Positions 18,321 through 27,134 of a stretch of 64,000 nt of DNA are shown here, piece by piece (position 1 is the stretch's first letter; the number at the start of each line of letters is the position of its first letter). The notes beneath the pieces are model-generated. The model was not told the DNA's origin and did no database searches. It was given only the letters and a program-made list of their open reading frames with translations. Both the position numbers and the translations under genes were made by a program. Source of the stretch: JANOBD01 sp031411495 (GTDB taxonomy: Bacteria > Planctomycetota > Phycisphaerae > Tepidisphaerales > Tepidisphaeraceae); the NCBI GenBank assembly GCA_031411495.1, contig JANOBD010000127.1, positions 75,444-139,443 on the forward strand, given 5' to 3'.

Positions 18321-20237
18321 TCATTTCGACGTGGAAACAGTCGGCCGCAGGATCAACTCGCGCTTCTCGTGCGGCTTCACCTCCGTCTTGACCTGGTAGA
18401 TGACGCCGAAGAGTTGCTCTGCCGCATCCGCCCCTTCGATGGTGATTCCGGATCGGTCGCGCGCGAAGGAAATCGCCTTGCCAGGTTCCGCCTTCCCGAG
18501 AAGTTCGGCGAGCCTGCTCAGGAGCAGGCGTGTAGTCAAGGGTTCATTGGTGTCATTGTCGATCTCGATGTGAGTTTCGTCGTTCGTAAAGGAGTAGGTG
18601 ATCGCCGCGCCGCGATCGAAATAGCGAACGCAATTCGGCCCGACCTCATGGCAGTTGAGGAGCGGCCGGGCACCCCACGCGCCCATCGGCAGGAAACCGC
18701 CACCCTCGTCGGTGTTGAGAAGTTCCTGGCCGTTGACCATCAGGCTCGCGAGCCGGCCATCCGCTTCAATCCTTGCGGAGTAGTTCGGCGTGATCACGCG
18801 CCGGGCCGGCCGCATCTGCTGAACCTCGCACATCGGCGACTCGGGCGCGGAATCGGTCCTGAAGGGCTCGGCGGGAAGTCCGTCTCGATTGAACACGGTG
18901 GCCGCGGGATTCGCGCGCCACGCGTAGCGCAGAGTTCGAGGCGAGCGCACTCGGTCGCTGGAGACGCGAAGAGTCTGGTCGTCCACCCGGCTCGCGAGCG
19001 CCGAATAGTAGACGCCGTCTTCGCCCGCGAGATCGAACCCGTCGACGAGCTCTTCCTTCAGTAAGAGGGGCGACGATCCCACGTCAAACAGGACGCACAT
19101 CGCATCGCCATCGGCCGTCGCGGATCGGAAGCGCGGCCCCTCGGCGACAATCTCCTTGCCGTAAGCGTATCGAGCGGCAAGCCGCGCCAATCGATCGCCG
19201 AGTTGTGATTTGTGACGCGGGTGAAGGTCGTAACCGTCCGGCGTATCGATCGCGACGGCGAGGTGCACATGCTCATCCTCCTTCGCGACCTTCGCCTGCG
19301 CATCGCGCAACCACGCGAACGAGTACGTCTCCCACGGCTCGGGATAGTTCGCGAGCTGGACGAGATAGAAAGGGAGGACAGGGTCGCGAAAATCCTCGCG
19401 CCATTGGCCGATCATTGTGCGGAGCAGATCCGGGTAGAGCGTCGCCTGCGCCGTGTTGCTCTCACCCTGGTACCAGAGCACGCCTTTGATGCGCATGCCG
19501 GCTAATGGGGCGATCATCGCGTTGTAGAGCTGGGTTGGTTTGATGCCGAACATCGAATCGTGGAGATCGTCCGCCTTGAACGGCGCCAGCTTTGCAGACG
19601 GGATCCATCCTTCGACGCGCGTGCCGCCGAACGAGGAATCGATCAGCCCGATTGGCACGTCGCGCAGGTCCGGGTCGTGCTCGCGCAGTGTGGCGGCGAA
19701 ATAGATGCCGACGGCAGCGAAGCTGTTGATCGCCTTGAGGTCTTTGCCCGTCCACGATCCTTTGAAGCTGTCCGCCGGTTTCTCTGCGGCTGCTTTCGGG
19801 ATCATCAGCAATCGCAGCGACGCATCGGCGGCGACTTTCTCGAGAACCGAAGCATTGTCGATCGCCTCGCCGAACGTGAACTGCATGTTCGATTGGCCGG
19901 AACAAAGCCAAAGGTCGCCCATGAGCACGTCGTGAACGGCGAGCGCCTCTTGGCCGCAGCGGATCGACAACTCGAGCGGTTTGCCGAGCGGCAATGGTGG
20001 AAGCTCGACCTGCCACTTTCCCTCGGCGTCGGCAACCGCTTCGGCCGACTTGTCGGCGAGTGAGACGACTACTTTCTGCGCCGGCGTCACGTTCCCCCAG
20101 ATGCGGACGGGAGCATCGCGCTGGAGCACCATGCGATCGCCGAAGACCGACGCGAGCGACAATGGCTGTGCCTGTGATTCGATCGCCAGCAATGCGACAA
20201 TGGCTGATCCCATCGCGCGTTGAAACCATGGATGCAT
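18321..20237 (-). CDS. sialate O-acetylesterase-like SGNH esterase
   Basis: The ATG at 20237 (AGGA about eight bases upstream) gives 638 residues with a signal peptide ending near ESQAQ; a TTG 15 bases further out is less likely. The block MGDLWLCSGQSNM holds the nucleophilic serine of the SASA/SIAE family, GVLWYQGESNT is the second conserved block, and PDGYDLHPRHKSQLG supplies the Asp-His pair. Such enzymes remove acetyl groups from sugars; in planctomycetes they usually act on acetylated plant or algal polysaccharide rather than sialic acid (inference). Residues of about 470-638 form an extra beta-rich domain not seen in short members. Confidence 0.85.
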   Translation of the reverse strand: MHPWFQRAMGSAIVALLAIESQAQPLSLASVFGDRMVLQRDAPVRIWGNVTPAQKVVVSLADKSAEAVADAEGKWQVELPPLPLGKPLELSIRCGQEALAVHDVLMGDLWLCSGQSNMQFTFGEAIDNASVLEKVAADASLRLLMIPKAAAEKPADSFKGSWTGKDLKAINSFAAVGIYFAATLREHDPDLRDVPIGLIDSSFGGTRVEGWIPSAKLAPFKADDLHDSMFGIKPTQLYNAMIAPLAGMRIKGVLWYQGESNTAQATLYPDLLRTMIGQWREDFRDPVLPFYLVQLANYPEPWETYSFAWLRDAQAKVAKEDEHVHLAVAIDTPDGYDLHPRHKSQLGDRLARLAARYAYGKEIVAEGPRFRSATADGDAMCVLFDVGSSPLLLKEELVDGFDLAGEDGVYYSALASRVDDQTLRVSSDRVRSPRTLRYAWRANPAATVFNRDGLPAEPFRTDSAPESPMCEVQQMRPARRVITPNYSARIEADGRLASLMVNGQELLNTDEGGGFLPMGAWGARPLLNCHEVGPNCVRYFDRGAAITYSFTNDETHIEIDNDTNEPLTTRLLLSRLAELLGKAEPGKAISFARDRSGITIEGADAAEQLFGVIYQVKTEVKPHEKRELILRPTVSTSK

Positions 20238-20270
20238 CGGATGTCCTCGCAATCTGGATCTGCCTGCGGT

Positions 20271-21074
20271 TCAGTCAGTACGTCGTTTCGCGACGATCTG
20301 CAAATGTGATGCGCGTGCCGCCGCATCCTGATCGTCGTTGAGGGATTCTTCGATCTTCACGAGCCTGCGGAACGCCGTTGGATCGCTCACGAGTTCCTTG
20401 TACGCGCGGATCGGCAGGATCGTCTTGCCGCTGACTTCGATCACGTCGAAGCCGGACTTCTCGAAGAGGTTGCGGAGCGATGAAGGCGTGAAGGTGGTGA
20501 GTTCGAATTGCTCTTCGCGATCGTTGGTGAGCCAGCGGGTTCGGCCGGTGCGGAGGAACGTCTCGAGTTCGTCGAGGTTGCCACGCTCGAGATAGTGGTC
20601 GATGGCGGCGAGCTTGTTGTCGGCGGTGGCGATGACGATGCCGCCGGGAAGGGTGATGCGCGACATCTCGCGCGCGGCCTTGAGCGGATCGCTGCAGATA
20701 GACAGCGGATCGCCCATCGCGAGCGTAAGCGAGTAGGCCGCGTCGGGCAGCATCGGCATCGACACGATGTCGGCCACGATTCCCTGGGCCTTGCTCGTCT
20801 TGCCGAGTTCATCGAGCTTGCCGCGGACTTCGCCGACCATGGCCGGTGAGTGATCGACGAACGTGGTGTGAAAGCCGCTCTTGAGCAGTTTCAATCCCCA
20901 CTTGCCCGTGCCGCAGCCCAGGTCCAGACACTTCGCGCGCGCGTCTCGCGGCAGATAGGGCTTGACGCGGTGCCAGGTGATCTCGTCGTGAAAATCCCAG
21001 TAGACGTCGTCGTAAATGGCGTCGTACTTCTTGGCGACTCGGTTATGGTATTTGACGCTTCGATCACGGGCCAT
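20271..21074 (-). CDS. class I SAM-dependent methyltransferase
   Basis: The protein has 267 residues. Motif I of Rossmann methyltransferases, LDLGCGTGKWGLKLLKSG, binds S-adenosylmethionine. It is followed by TTFVDHSPAMV (motif II acidic end), VADIVSMPML and the strand LPGGIVIATADNK. The N-terminus (YHNRVAKKYDAIYDD) is the usual cap helix of the Methyltransf_11/25 group. The substrate is not predictable. It ends 34 bases before the esterase start on the same strand, so the two may be co-transcribed. Confidence 0.82.
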   Translation of the reverse strand: MARDRSVKYHNRVAKKYDAIYDDVYWDFHDEITWHRVKPYLPRDARAKCLDLGCGTGKWGLKLLKSGFHTTFVDHSPAMVGEVRGKLDELGKTSKAQGIVADIVSMPMLPDAAYSLTLAMGDPLSICSDPLKAAREMSRITLPGGIVIATADNKLAAIDHYLERGNLDELETFLRTGRTRWLTNDREEQFELTTFTPSSLRNLFEKSGFDVIEVSGKTILPIRAYKELVSDPTAFRRLVKIEESLNDDQDAAARASHLQIVAKRRTD

Positions 21075-21150
21075 TCAAGAAGGATATTCAAAATGAACCA
21101 CGAAGGCACATGCCGTGGGTCTCGGCCTGGCGGGGCAAGAAGGAGAAGGG

Positions 21151-21234
21151 AACCACAGATGAACACGGATCAACACAGATCGAATAAAGATCTGAGTTCA
21201 TCTTCATCTGTGTTCATCTTGTTCATCTGTGGTT
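21151..21234. repeat. inverted repeat between two minus-strand genes
   Basis: Arms AACCACAGATGAACA (21151-21165) and its perfect complement (21220-21234) surround further copies of the word GAACACAGAT in both directions (AACACAGAT at 21172-21180 against ATCTGTGTT at 21206-21214). The transcript would fold into a long hairpin. It stands after the histidine kinase gene and may end its transcript, although no T-run is present. Confidence 0.7.
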
Positions 21235-21249
21235 TCTGATCTGACTCGA

Positions 21250-22038
21250 CTATGCCGCCGGGAGCAGCAGACCGAAGGTGGTGCCGCGGCCGATCGTGGA
21301 TTCCACTTCGATCGTTCCGCCGTGCACTTCCATGATCTGTTTGCAGATGTGCAGGCCGAGTCCGCTGCCGCGATGTTCGCCGGGCTTGGGGTCGGTCTTG
21401 GTGGTGAAGAACGGGTCGAAGATCTTCGCAAGGTTCTTGGCTTCGATGCCCGGACCGGTGTCGATCACGCAGATGCGGACGTGGTCGTCATCCACCATGT
21501 CGGCCTTGATGGTGATGCTGTTGCCGCGCGATCGGACCTCGCCGAGCATGGCCTGCCGCGCGTTGATGAGCAGATTCAGCAGAACCTGCTCCAGCTGAAC
21601 CGGGTCGCCCTTGATCTGCAGATCTGGCTGGACCTGGATGCGCAGCGCGATGCCGTCTTTGCGCGGGTCGCGCGCCAGGACCGAGAGCGTTTCGTCGATG
21701 AGGTGCTGGATGCGGACGGTGCGGTTCTCGCGCTCGCCGCGGACCAGCGAGAGCATCGAGTTGCAGATCTTCCCTGCGCGCATCGCGTGCTGGATGCTCT
21801 TGGAGAGCGCCTTGTGAGTGAGTTCGCGGTCTTCCTTGTTCTGCTCGATCGCGCCCAGCGCCATCTGGCAATAGCTGGTGATGGGCGTCAGCAGGTTGTT
21901 GAACTCGTGCGCGATCACCGCCGCGATGGTGCCGACGGTCGCGAGTCGCTGTGACTCGGTGAGTTGGGCGCGCATCGCGTCCAACTCGGATTGAAGTCGT
22001 TCGATGGAGTCGACGGGTTCGGTGGGTGCAGCGTCCAT
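21250..22038 (-). CDS. soluble sensor histidine kinase
   Basis: The protein has 262 residues and no membrane segment. A short N-terminal coiled coil (IERLQSELDAMRAQLTESQR) leads to the H-box VIAHEFNNLLTP with phospho-accepting His44. The ATPase boxes follow: N (LLNLLINARQAM), G1 (VIDTGPGIEAKN), F (IFDPFFTTK) and G2 (GSGLGLHICK). All key residues are present. No sensor domain is visible beyond the coiled coil, and no response regulator is adjacent, so the signal may come from a partner protein. Confidence 0.88.
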   Translation of the reverse strand: MDAAPTEPVDSIERLQSELDAMRAQLTESQRLATVGTIAAVIAHEFNNLLTPITSYCQMALGAIEQNKEDRELTHKALSKSIQHAMRAGKICNSMLSLVRGERENRTVRIQHLIDETLSVLARDPRKDGIALRIQVQPDLQIKGDPVQLEQVLLNLLINARQAMLGEVRSRGNSITIKADMVDDDHVRICVIDTGPGIEAKNLAKIFDPFFTTKTDPKPGEHRGSGLGLHICKQIMEVHGGTIEVESTIGRGTTFGLLLPAA

Positions 22039-22283
22039 GGTGATTTACGTACAATTCCTCTGCTGCCTTGGGTATCGGTCCGAAAGCGGATGAGCCTTCA
22101 CCGGCGAGCGCTGCAATCCGCGTGGCGCGGGCGAGAACGCGATTGTCCGATAAGAACGGTCTCGATGGGCAAGATGCGCGCCTCGCCCGTTCGTAACGGA
22201 TGAGCGTTCTGAGCTGATGGCATGTGATTTTCAGTCCAAACCGTCACGGGTTGTGTGAACGGACCTGACTCGCCGCACCGGGA

Positions 22284-22460
22284 CTACTTCGCGATCTCCC
22301 AGATGTGGCCGGCGGGATCCTGAACGCTTGCGGTGCGAATGCCCCAGGGTCGATCCATCGGGCAATTGAGCAACTCGACACGCGCGATTTCAGATCGGCA
22401 CACAAAGCCAAAGTGATACGGTTCTCGGTGTGCGGAACGCGGGAACGATCAACGCCGAAT
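22284..22460 (-). pseudogene. remnant of a VOC (glyoxalase/bleomycin-resistance) family gene
   Basis: On the minus strand an open stretch with no start codon ends YHFGFV...NCPMDRPWGIRTAS...DPAGHIWEIAK and then TAG at 22284-22286. PWGIRTASVQDPAGHIWEIA is the C-terminal strand pattern of VOC proteins, including the metal-ligand Glu position. The upstream part of the domain is not readable in any frame with confidence, so the gene is truncated and decayed. The rest of the gap 22039-22678 shows no other gene. Confidence 0.55.
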
Positions 22461-22678
22461 TCTCGACCAACGGCGAATGAGGAATGTCGAATTGACGGAC
22501 CGAACCACATGAGATGGCGGAAGCGTCGGCGCCCATCACACCGAATCTGAAGAGAATCCACAGCATACGCGTCCATGGAATCTTCCAGAACGAACTGGAC
22601 TGACTCGCAGTTACGCGCGGAATCGTCACGATGAGATGGTGGCGATAGGGTGCTCGCTTGGCGGGAAGCCGGTCGCGA

Positions 22679-24577
22679 TCAACGCGGTGACGATGTCGTA
22701 CCGCGGGCGATGCGCGGCTTCGTTCTCACCGGCTGTAACGATTCTGGCGATTGAGTCGGCTCCTCGTTGAGGCCTTCGAGAATCGCGCTTAAGCGGGCAA
22801 GCTCCAGCGGCGTGCGCGGGCCGCGCGTCGCGATCGCGATGAGGGCCGGGTCGAACTTCGGCCGGCGGTCCATCGTTACCAGGCCGTTCGCTTCCTGGTA
22901 CGTGTCCGTGAACTGCGTATAGCAGAAGCCGCCGAAGATTCTCACGCCGCGCACGGCCGCGAGCAGCTTGCAGTAGCGGCGGGCGAGGTCGGCGCCGCTG
23001 GTCGCGCGGCTGTAGCCCCAGGTCGCGTTCGTGTCGCTCGAGAGCGCGATGCCGCCGAACTCGGTGAGCAGGATCGGCTGGCCGGTGTAGACCGATTCGT
23101 CCAGCAGCAACACGCGCTGGCCCGGCCGCTCGGTGCGAAGGATCTCGGCGATGGATCGCTTCGTGTCGTCGTAGCGCGCTCCCAGTCGCTGCGGGTCATG
23201 ATCGTAGTCGTGGATGTTGACGAGATCCGTCTGCGAAATCTCCCACCCGTCGTTGCTGATCACCGGACGACTCGCGTCGAGCGATTTCGTCAGATGGTAG
23301 AGCGAATCGACGAGCGCGCGTTGGTCCTCACGTATCGGCAGGTCCGGCGTCCCCCAACTCTCGTTGACCGGCACCCACGCGATGATGCACGGGTGGCTCA
23401 CGTCGCGCTCGATCGCCGCGGTCCACTGCGTTGTGATGCGTCGAACCGATTCGCCGCTGAATCGATACGGGCTGGGCATTTCTTCCCAGACGAAGAGGCC
23501 CATCGTGTCGGCGAAGTAGAGGAAGCGTTCCGACTCAATCTTCTGGTGCTTTCGCACGCCGTTGAACCCCATCGATTTGACGAGTTCGATGTCGCGGATC
23601 ATCGCGTCATCACCGGGTGGAGTGAGGCCGCTGTCGGTCCAGTAGCCTTGGTCGAGCAGCATGCGCAGCTCGATCGGCCGGCCGTTGAGCATGAAGCGAT
23701 CGCGCAGCGTGCCGACCGAGCGCATCGCGAGGTAGCTGCGCACGTGGTCGATCGGCGCACCACCGGGATCGATGAGCGTGAGCGTCGCGTCGATTACCGT
23801 TGGACGCGAGGGGGACCAGAGGAGTTCATCGCGAACCGAGTCGATCCCGCCGTCGGGAAGGGTGATCGTCCGCGCGACTTCATTGCCGCTGATCAGGAAG
23901 GTGTCGTCCGCAAGGGTGCGGCCCTTGATCGACAACTCGACATGCAGTTTGTATCCGGTGGCAGCCGTGCGACCAAGGCGTGCATCGAGCGCGATCGAGA
24001 AGTCGCTTACGGATGGATTCCAGCGAATCGTTTTCAAATGGTCGGCCGGTACTGTCTCGACCCAGACGGATTGCCAGATTCCTGTCGTGCGCGGATACCA
24101 GATCGAATGTGCGTCGGGCAGCCAGTCCTGCTTGCCGCGCGGTTTGGCGAGGTCGTGCGGATCGTCTTCGCAGGCGACGACGATGGTCTGCTCGGCGTCG
24201 GCGACGAGGTAGTCCGTGATGTCAAAACTGAAACGCGTGTAGCCGCCTTCATGGGCGCCGACGAACTGGCCGTTGACCCAGACGCGGGTGTTGTAGTCCG
24301 CCGCTTCGAAGTGCAGGTGCGTGCGATGACCCTTGGGCGCTGCTGGCGCGGAGAAGGTTCGACGGTACCAGCACTCGCCGAGATATCCTTTGAGTCCGAG
24401 TCCGCTGGCGGGTGTCTCGGGTGCGAAGGGGACAAGAATGGTGCGGTCGATGGCGTCGGCGGAGGCGCCGATGCCGAACTGCCACTCGCCGTCGAGGTTG
24501 AGCCACCGGTCTCGAACCAACTGCGGCCGCGGGTAGCCATTTCGACCCGAAGAATCGTTAGAACTCAAAGTATGCAA
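22679..24577 (-). CDS. glycoside hydrolase family 2 protein (beta-galactosidase/glucuronidase type)
   Basis: The 632-residue protein has the three-part GH2 core: sugar-binding jelly roll (LNLDGEWQFGIG, YNTRVWVNGQFVGAHEGGYT), Ig-like middle domain, and TIM barrel. The acid/base Glu406 lies in VPVNESWG and the nucleophile Glu506 in LLTEFGG; both are intact. No signal peptide is visible, so it probably acts in the cytoplasm on imported oligosaccharide. The start is TTG at 24577 with GGAGG four bases upstream. A ROK regulator gene lies 86 bases upstream on the same strand, which suggests joint sugar-dependent control. Exact sugar specificity is not clear. Confidence 0.88.
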   Translation of the reverse strand: MHTLSSNDSSGRNGYPRPQLVRDRWLNLDGEWQFGIGASADAIDRTILVPFAPETPASGLGLKGYLGECWYRRTFSAPAAPKGHRTHLHFEAADYNTRVWVNGQFVGAHEGGYTRFSFDITDYLVADAEQTIVVACEDDPHDLAKPRGKQDWLPDAHSIWYPRTTGIWQSVWVETVPADHLKTIRWNPSVSDFSIALDARLGRTAATGYKLHVELSIKGRTLADDTFLISGNEVARTITLPDGGIDSVRDELLWSPSRPTVIDATLTLIDPGGAPIDHVRSYLAMRSVGTLRDRFMLNGRPIELRMLLDQGYWTDSGLTPPGDDAMIRDIELVKSMGFNGVRKHQKIESERFLYFADTMGLFVWEEMPSPYRFSGESVRRITTQWTAAIERDVSHPCIIAWVPVNESWGTPDLPIREDQRALVDSLYHLTKSLDASRPVISNDGWEISQTDLVNIHDYDHDPQRLGARYDDTKRSIAEILRTERPGQRVLLLDESVYTGQPILLTEFGGIALSSDTNATWGYSRATSGADLARRYCKLLAAVRGVRIFGGFCYTQFTDTYQEANGLVTMDRRPKFDPALIAIATRGPRTPLELARLSAILEGLNEEPTQSPESLQPVRTKPRIARGTTSSPR

Positions 24578-24663
24578 CGCGCCTCCGACATTTCTTTAAC
24601 TTAGCATAAAAAGTGCCAACGGCAATCCAATCTTGGTGCCAGCTCGAGCCTCGGGCGAGCGCG

Positions 24664-25833
24664 CTAGAGGGATGGGCCGATGGAGCCGGTGATGTGGTGG
24701 ATGATGCTTGCAACGGCGCCGAGCCGGGTGTCGCCTTGCGCGCGGACGATCGAACAATTCTCGGCCATCGGGCGAAGCGTTCGCGCGCGGATCATGTCGC
24801 GAAGGCGGTCAAATCCGTCCGGATCGGCGTCGAACATGCGCGAGCACAATAACACCGCCTGCGGATTAAACACGTTGATCGCAGCTGCGGCGCCGATGGC
24901 GAGGTAGTCGAAGGTTTCGTTCAACTCGCGGCGGACGTTCAGGATGCCTCTGCTCGCTTCGTCGATGATCTGCTCGATCGATTTGGGTTCGCCCACGCGT
25001 TGTGAGACGCGTTTCGCGAAGGCCTGATCGGTAGCGACGGTCTCGATGCAGCCACGGTTGCCGCAACCGCACTGCTGGCCGTGAATGTCGACAGTGATGT
25101 GTCCGAGTTCACCGGCCATACCATCTCGGCCGTGGAGCAGGCGGCCGTCCGCGACGATCGATGTGCCGAACCCTTCGTACACGCCGATCATGACGAAATG
25201 CTGAAGCCCGCGCGCCGCCCCGTGCGACCATTCGGAGAGACACGTGCCGGTCGTTTCGTGGTACATCACCGCGTTGATGCCGGTGCGCTCGCGCAGGTCG
25301 GCGGAGAGCGATTTTCCGTCGGTGATATGCAGATTTGGGGAGAGGAGGATGCGTTGATTGGCGAAATCGAGCTCGCCCGGCGTACTGATGCCGATGCCGA
25401 TCGTCTGAACCGTTCCGGTCGCGAGTGATCGGACATGGCGCTCGAGCGAGGAGATCAAGCTGGCGTAGTTGTTTGGCGTTCTGAATTGGATGCAGGACGA
25501 GGAATCGATCGTTCCGTCGAGTCCGGCCGAGACGACCGACGTTTGGCGCGGGTCCAGCGCGATGCCGAGCACCTGAACGGACCGGGAGGCGACGCGATAT
25601 ACTTTGCCTGGTCTGCCAAGGTTTTTGGTCGTGTCGAACCCGACTTCTTCGACGAGGCCCGCCTCAAGTAGGCTGGCGACGGCCTTGTGAACGGTCGGCG
25701 CGGAGACCCCCAGCGTGCGAATGAGATCCGACCGCGACGCGCTGCCGGACCGCAGCAACGTCTCAAAGATTGCCCGCTCATTGAGTTGGCGAAGGAGGCT
25801 GGGCTGCGGAGAAAGCTTTCTAAGCTGCGCCAT
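24664..25833 (-). CDS. ROK-family transcriptional regulator
   Basis: From the ATG at 25833 the protein has 389 residues; a TTG nine bases upstream is an alternative. A winged helix (SASRSDLIRTLGVSAPTVHKAVASLLEAGL) is followed by the ROK sugar-kinase-like domain with GIGISTPGELD, the GELGHITVD block and the zinc site CGCGNRGCIETV. ROK repressors of this NagC/XylR type respond to sugars or sugar phosphates. It lies just upstream of the GH2 gene in the same direction and is divergent to the PEP-CTERM gene at 26078, so both sides are candidate targets. Confidence 0.88.
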   Translation of the reverse strand: MAQLRKLSPQPSLLRQLNERAIFETLLRSGSASRSDLIRTLGVSAPTVHKAVASLLEAGLVEEVGFDTTKNLGRPGKVYRVASRSVQVLGIALDPRQTSVVSAGLDGTIDSSSCIQFRTPNNYASLISSLERHVRSLATGTVQTIGIGISTPGELDFANQRILLSPNLHITDGKSLSADLRERTGINAVMYHETTGTCLSEWSHGAARGLQHFVMIGVYEGFGTSIVADGRLLHGRDGMAGELGHITVDIHGQQCGCGNRGCIETVATDQAFAKRVSQRVGEPKSIEQIIDEASRGILNVRRELNETFDYLAIGAAAAINVFNPQAVLLCSRMFDADPDGFDRLRDMIRARTLRPMAENCSIVRAQGDTRLGAVASIIHHITGSIGPSL

Positions 25834-25972
25834 TGGCGGCAATCGTATCAGGGGCTTGGGGAAAGAGCACTTTCTTCTCGAAGTGCACCCATCGAAACAA
25901 ATGCGGTGCTCCGGCGTGCATCCTCCCCGAGCAATTCAGCCACTAAATCGAAAAACGGTGACAAAGATCAGA

Positions 25973-26020
25973 TTGACGTGCCCTCAGAAATGGTATTATT
26001 GAAGTAACACTTAAGAAGTG
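25973..26020 (+). promoter_or_regulatory. candidate promoter with palindrome upstream of the PEP-CTERM gene
   Basis: TTGACG (25973-25978) and TATTAT (25994-25999) are separated by 15 bases, slightly short for a sigma-70 promoter. The palindrome CACTTAAGAAGTG at 26008-26020 starts about where transcription would begin, which is a usual operator position. The regulator could be the divergent ROK protein; this is inference only. Confidence 0.35.
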
Positions 26021-26077
26021 GGTGCCAGGCGGCTCATCCCATATAGTGTTCACATCTTTTTTGAGAGGAGAGAGACA

Positions 26078-26908
26078 ATGCGGAATTGGATTCTTTGTGC
26101 GGCAGTCGTCGTTTCATCGGCGTCAGCGGCGATGGCGGCATCGGGATTTTCGCTCGATTTCAACGGCGGACCAGGCTCAACGCTCGCAGCCACCGGCTTC
26201 CAAAGCGTTTACAGTATCGATCCCACCGGCTTCGACGTGGGCGGCGGCAACCTCACCATCCGAACGCAACCTGGCGACACGTTCGGCAACTACGAGAACG
26301 ACCCCGACTCCGCCAAAAACATGTTCTACAACACCGTCGATGTCGGGGCGCAGACGATCGCCACCGCCAAGGTCAATGTCAGCGGCCTGAACGTGAACTT
26401 CCATGGCGGCGGCATCTGGATGGGAACCGACCAAGACCATTACGTCCGCCTTGGCGTTTTCCACAACAGCTTCCTGTCCAGCGGTCCCGTCGGCGTCGAG
26501 TTGCTTCGCGAAAATCAAGATCGCTGGGGCGGCGCCACGCCGCCGGGGCAGGGCGATGACATCGTCGGCATCGGCACGCCCGTCGGTGCGGCGAACATCG
26601 CTCGAGACGTCCTCTTGCGCATCACGCGCAACGGGAACAATGTCGTCGGCGAATACAGCCTCGATAACGGCGGGACGTTCCTTCCGGCCGGCGCGATTGG
26701 CGGTTTGGCGCTGCCTGGTGATCCACAAGGGCTCGGCAGCAACACGATCGAAGCGCCTGGCACCTTCAAAGTCGGCGTTTACGCATTCGGCGGGCCCGAT
26801 GGCGCTGCGCCGGGCGTGTTCTCATTCGATTCGCTGGTGGTGACGCCTGAACCGACGTCGCTGGCGGCATTAACGCTTTCGAGCGTCCTGTTGCGTCGCC
26901 GCCGCTGA
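26078..26908 (+). CDS. PEP-CTERM protein with lectin-like domain
   Basis: The start at 26078 is preceded by GAGAGGAGAGAG and gives 276 residues with a signal peptide ending SASAAMA. The body (NFHGGGIWMGTDQDHYVRLG) resembles concanavalin-like folds of the DUF1349 type. The C-terminus is a PEP-CTERM sorting tail: TPEPTSLAAL, hydrophobic stretch, RRRR. Such tails are recognised by exosortases, and the protein ends up at the surface or in exopolysaccharide. The N-terminal 180 residues are clearly paralogous to the product at 28116-30161. No exosortase is in the window. Confidence 0.8.
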   Translation: MRNWILCAAVVVSSASAAMAASGFSLDFNGGPGSTLAATGFQSVYSIDPTGFDVGGGNLTIRTQPGDTFGNYENDPDSAKNMFYNTVDVGAQTIATAKVNVSGLNVNFHGGGIWMGTDQDHYVRLGVFHNSFLSSGPVGVELLRENQDRWGGATPPGQGDDIVGIGTPVGAANIARDVLLRITRNGNNVVGEYSLDNGGTFLPAGAIGGLALPGDPQGLGSNTIEAPGTFKVGVYAFGGPDGAAPGVFSFDSLVVTPEPTSLAALTLSSVLLRRRR

Positions 26909-26935
26909 CCTACGACCCTCTGCCGATGTTTTTCC

Positions 26936-26976
26936 AGCCGGCGACCGCTGCGCGCGAGATGTAGCGGACGCCGGCT
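26936..26976. terminator. stem-loop after the PEP-CTERM gene
   Basis: AGCCGGCG and CCGCT pair with AGCGG and CGCCGGCT across one A-A mismatch, a 13-pair stem with a 13-base loop. There is no T-run, so termination is possible but not certain. Confidence 0.4.
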
Positions 26977-27134
26977 GATTTGCCATTGGATCGGGCACGA
27001 TATGGGCCGGTTGGGAAAAACCGGATTGACAACGCGGCCGAAGGAAGGGACAATTTCAACGTTGTTTAAGAATGTCGCCGGCGTTGGCGGATGCCGGCGG
27101 TCACTACAATTCCTGACCAATGCGGAGGTCATCC

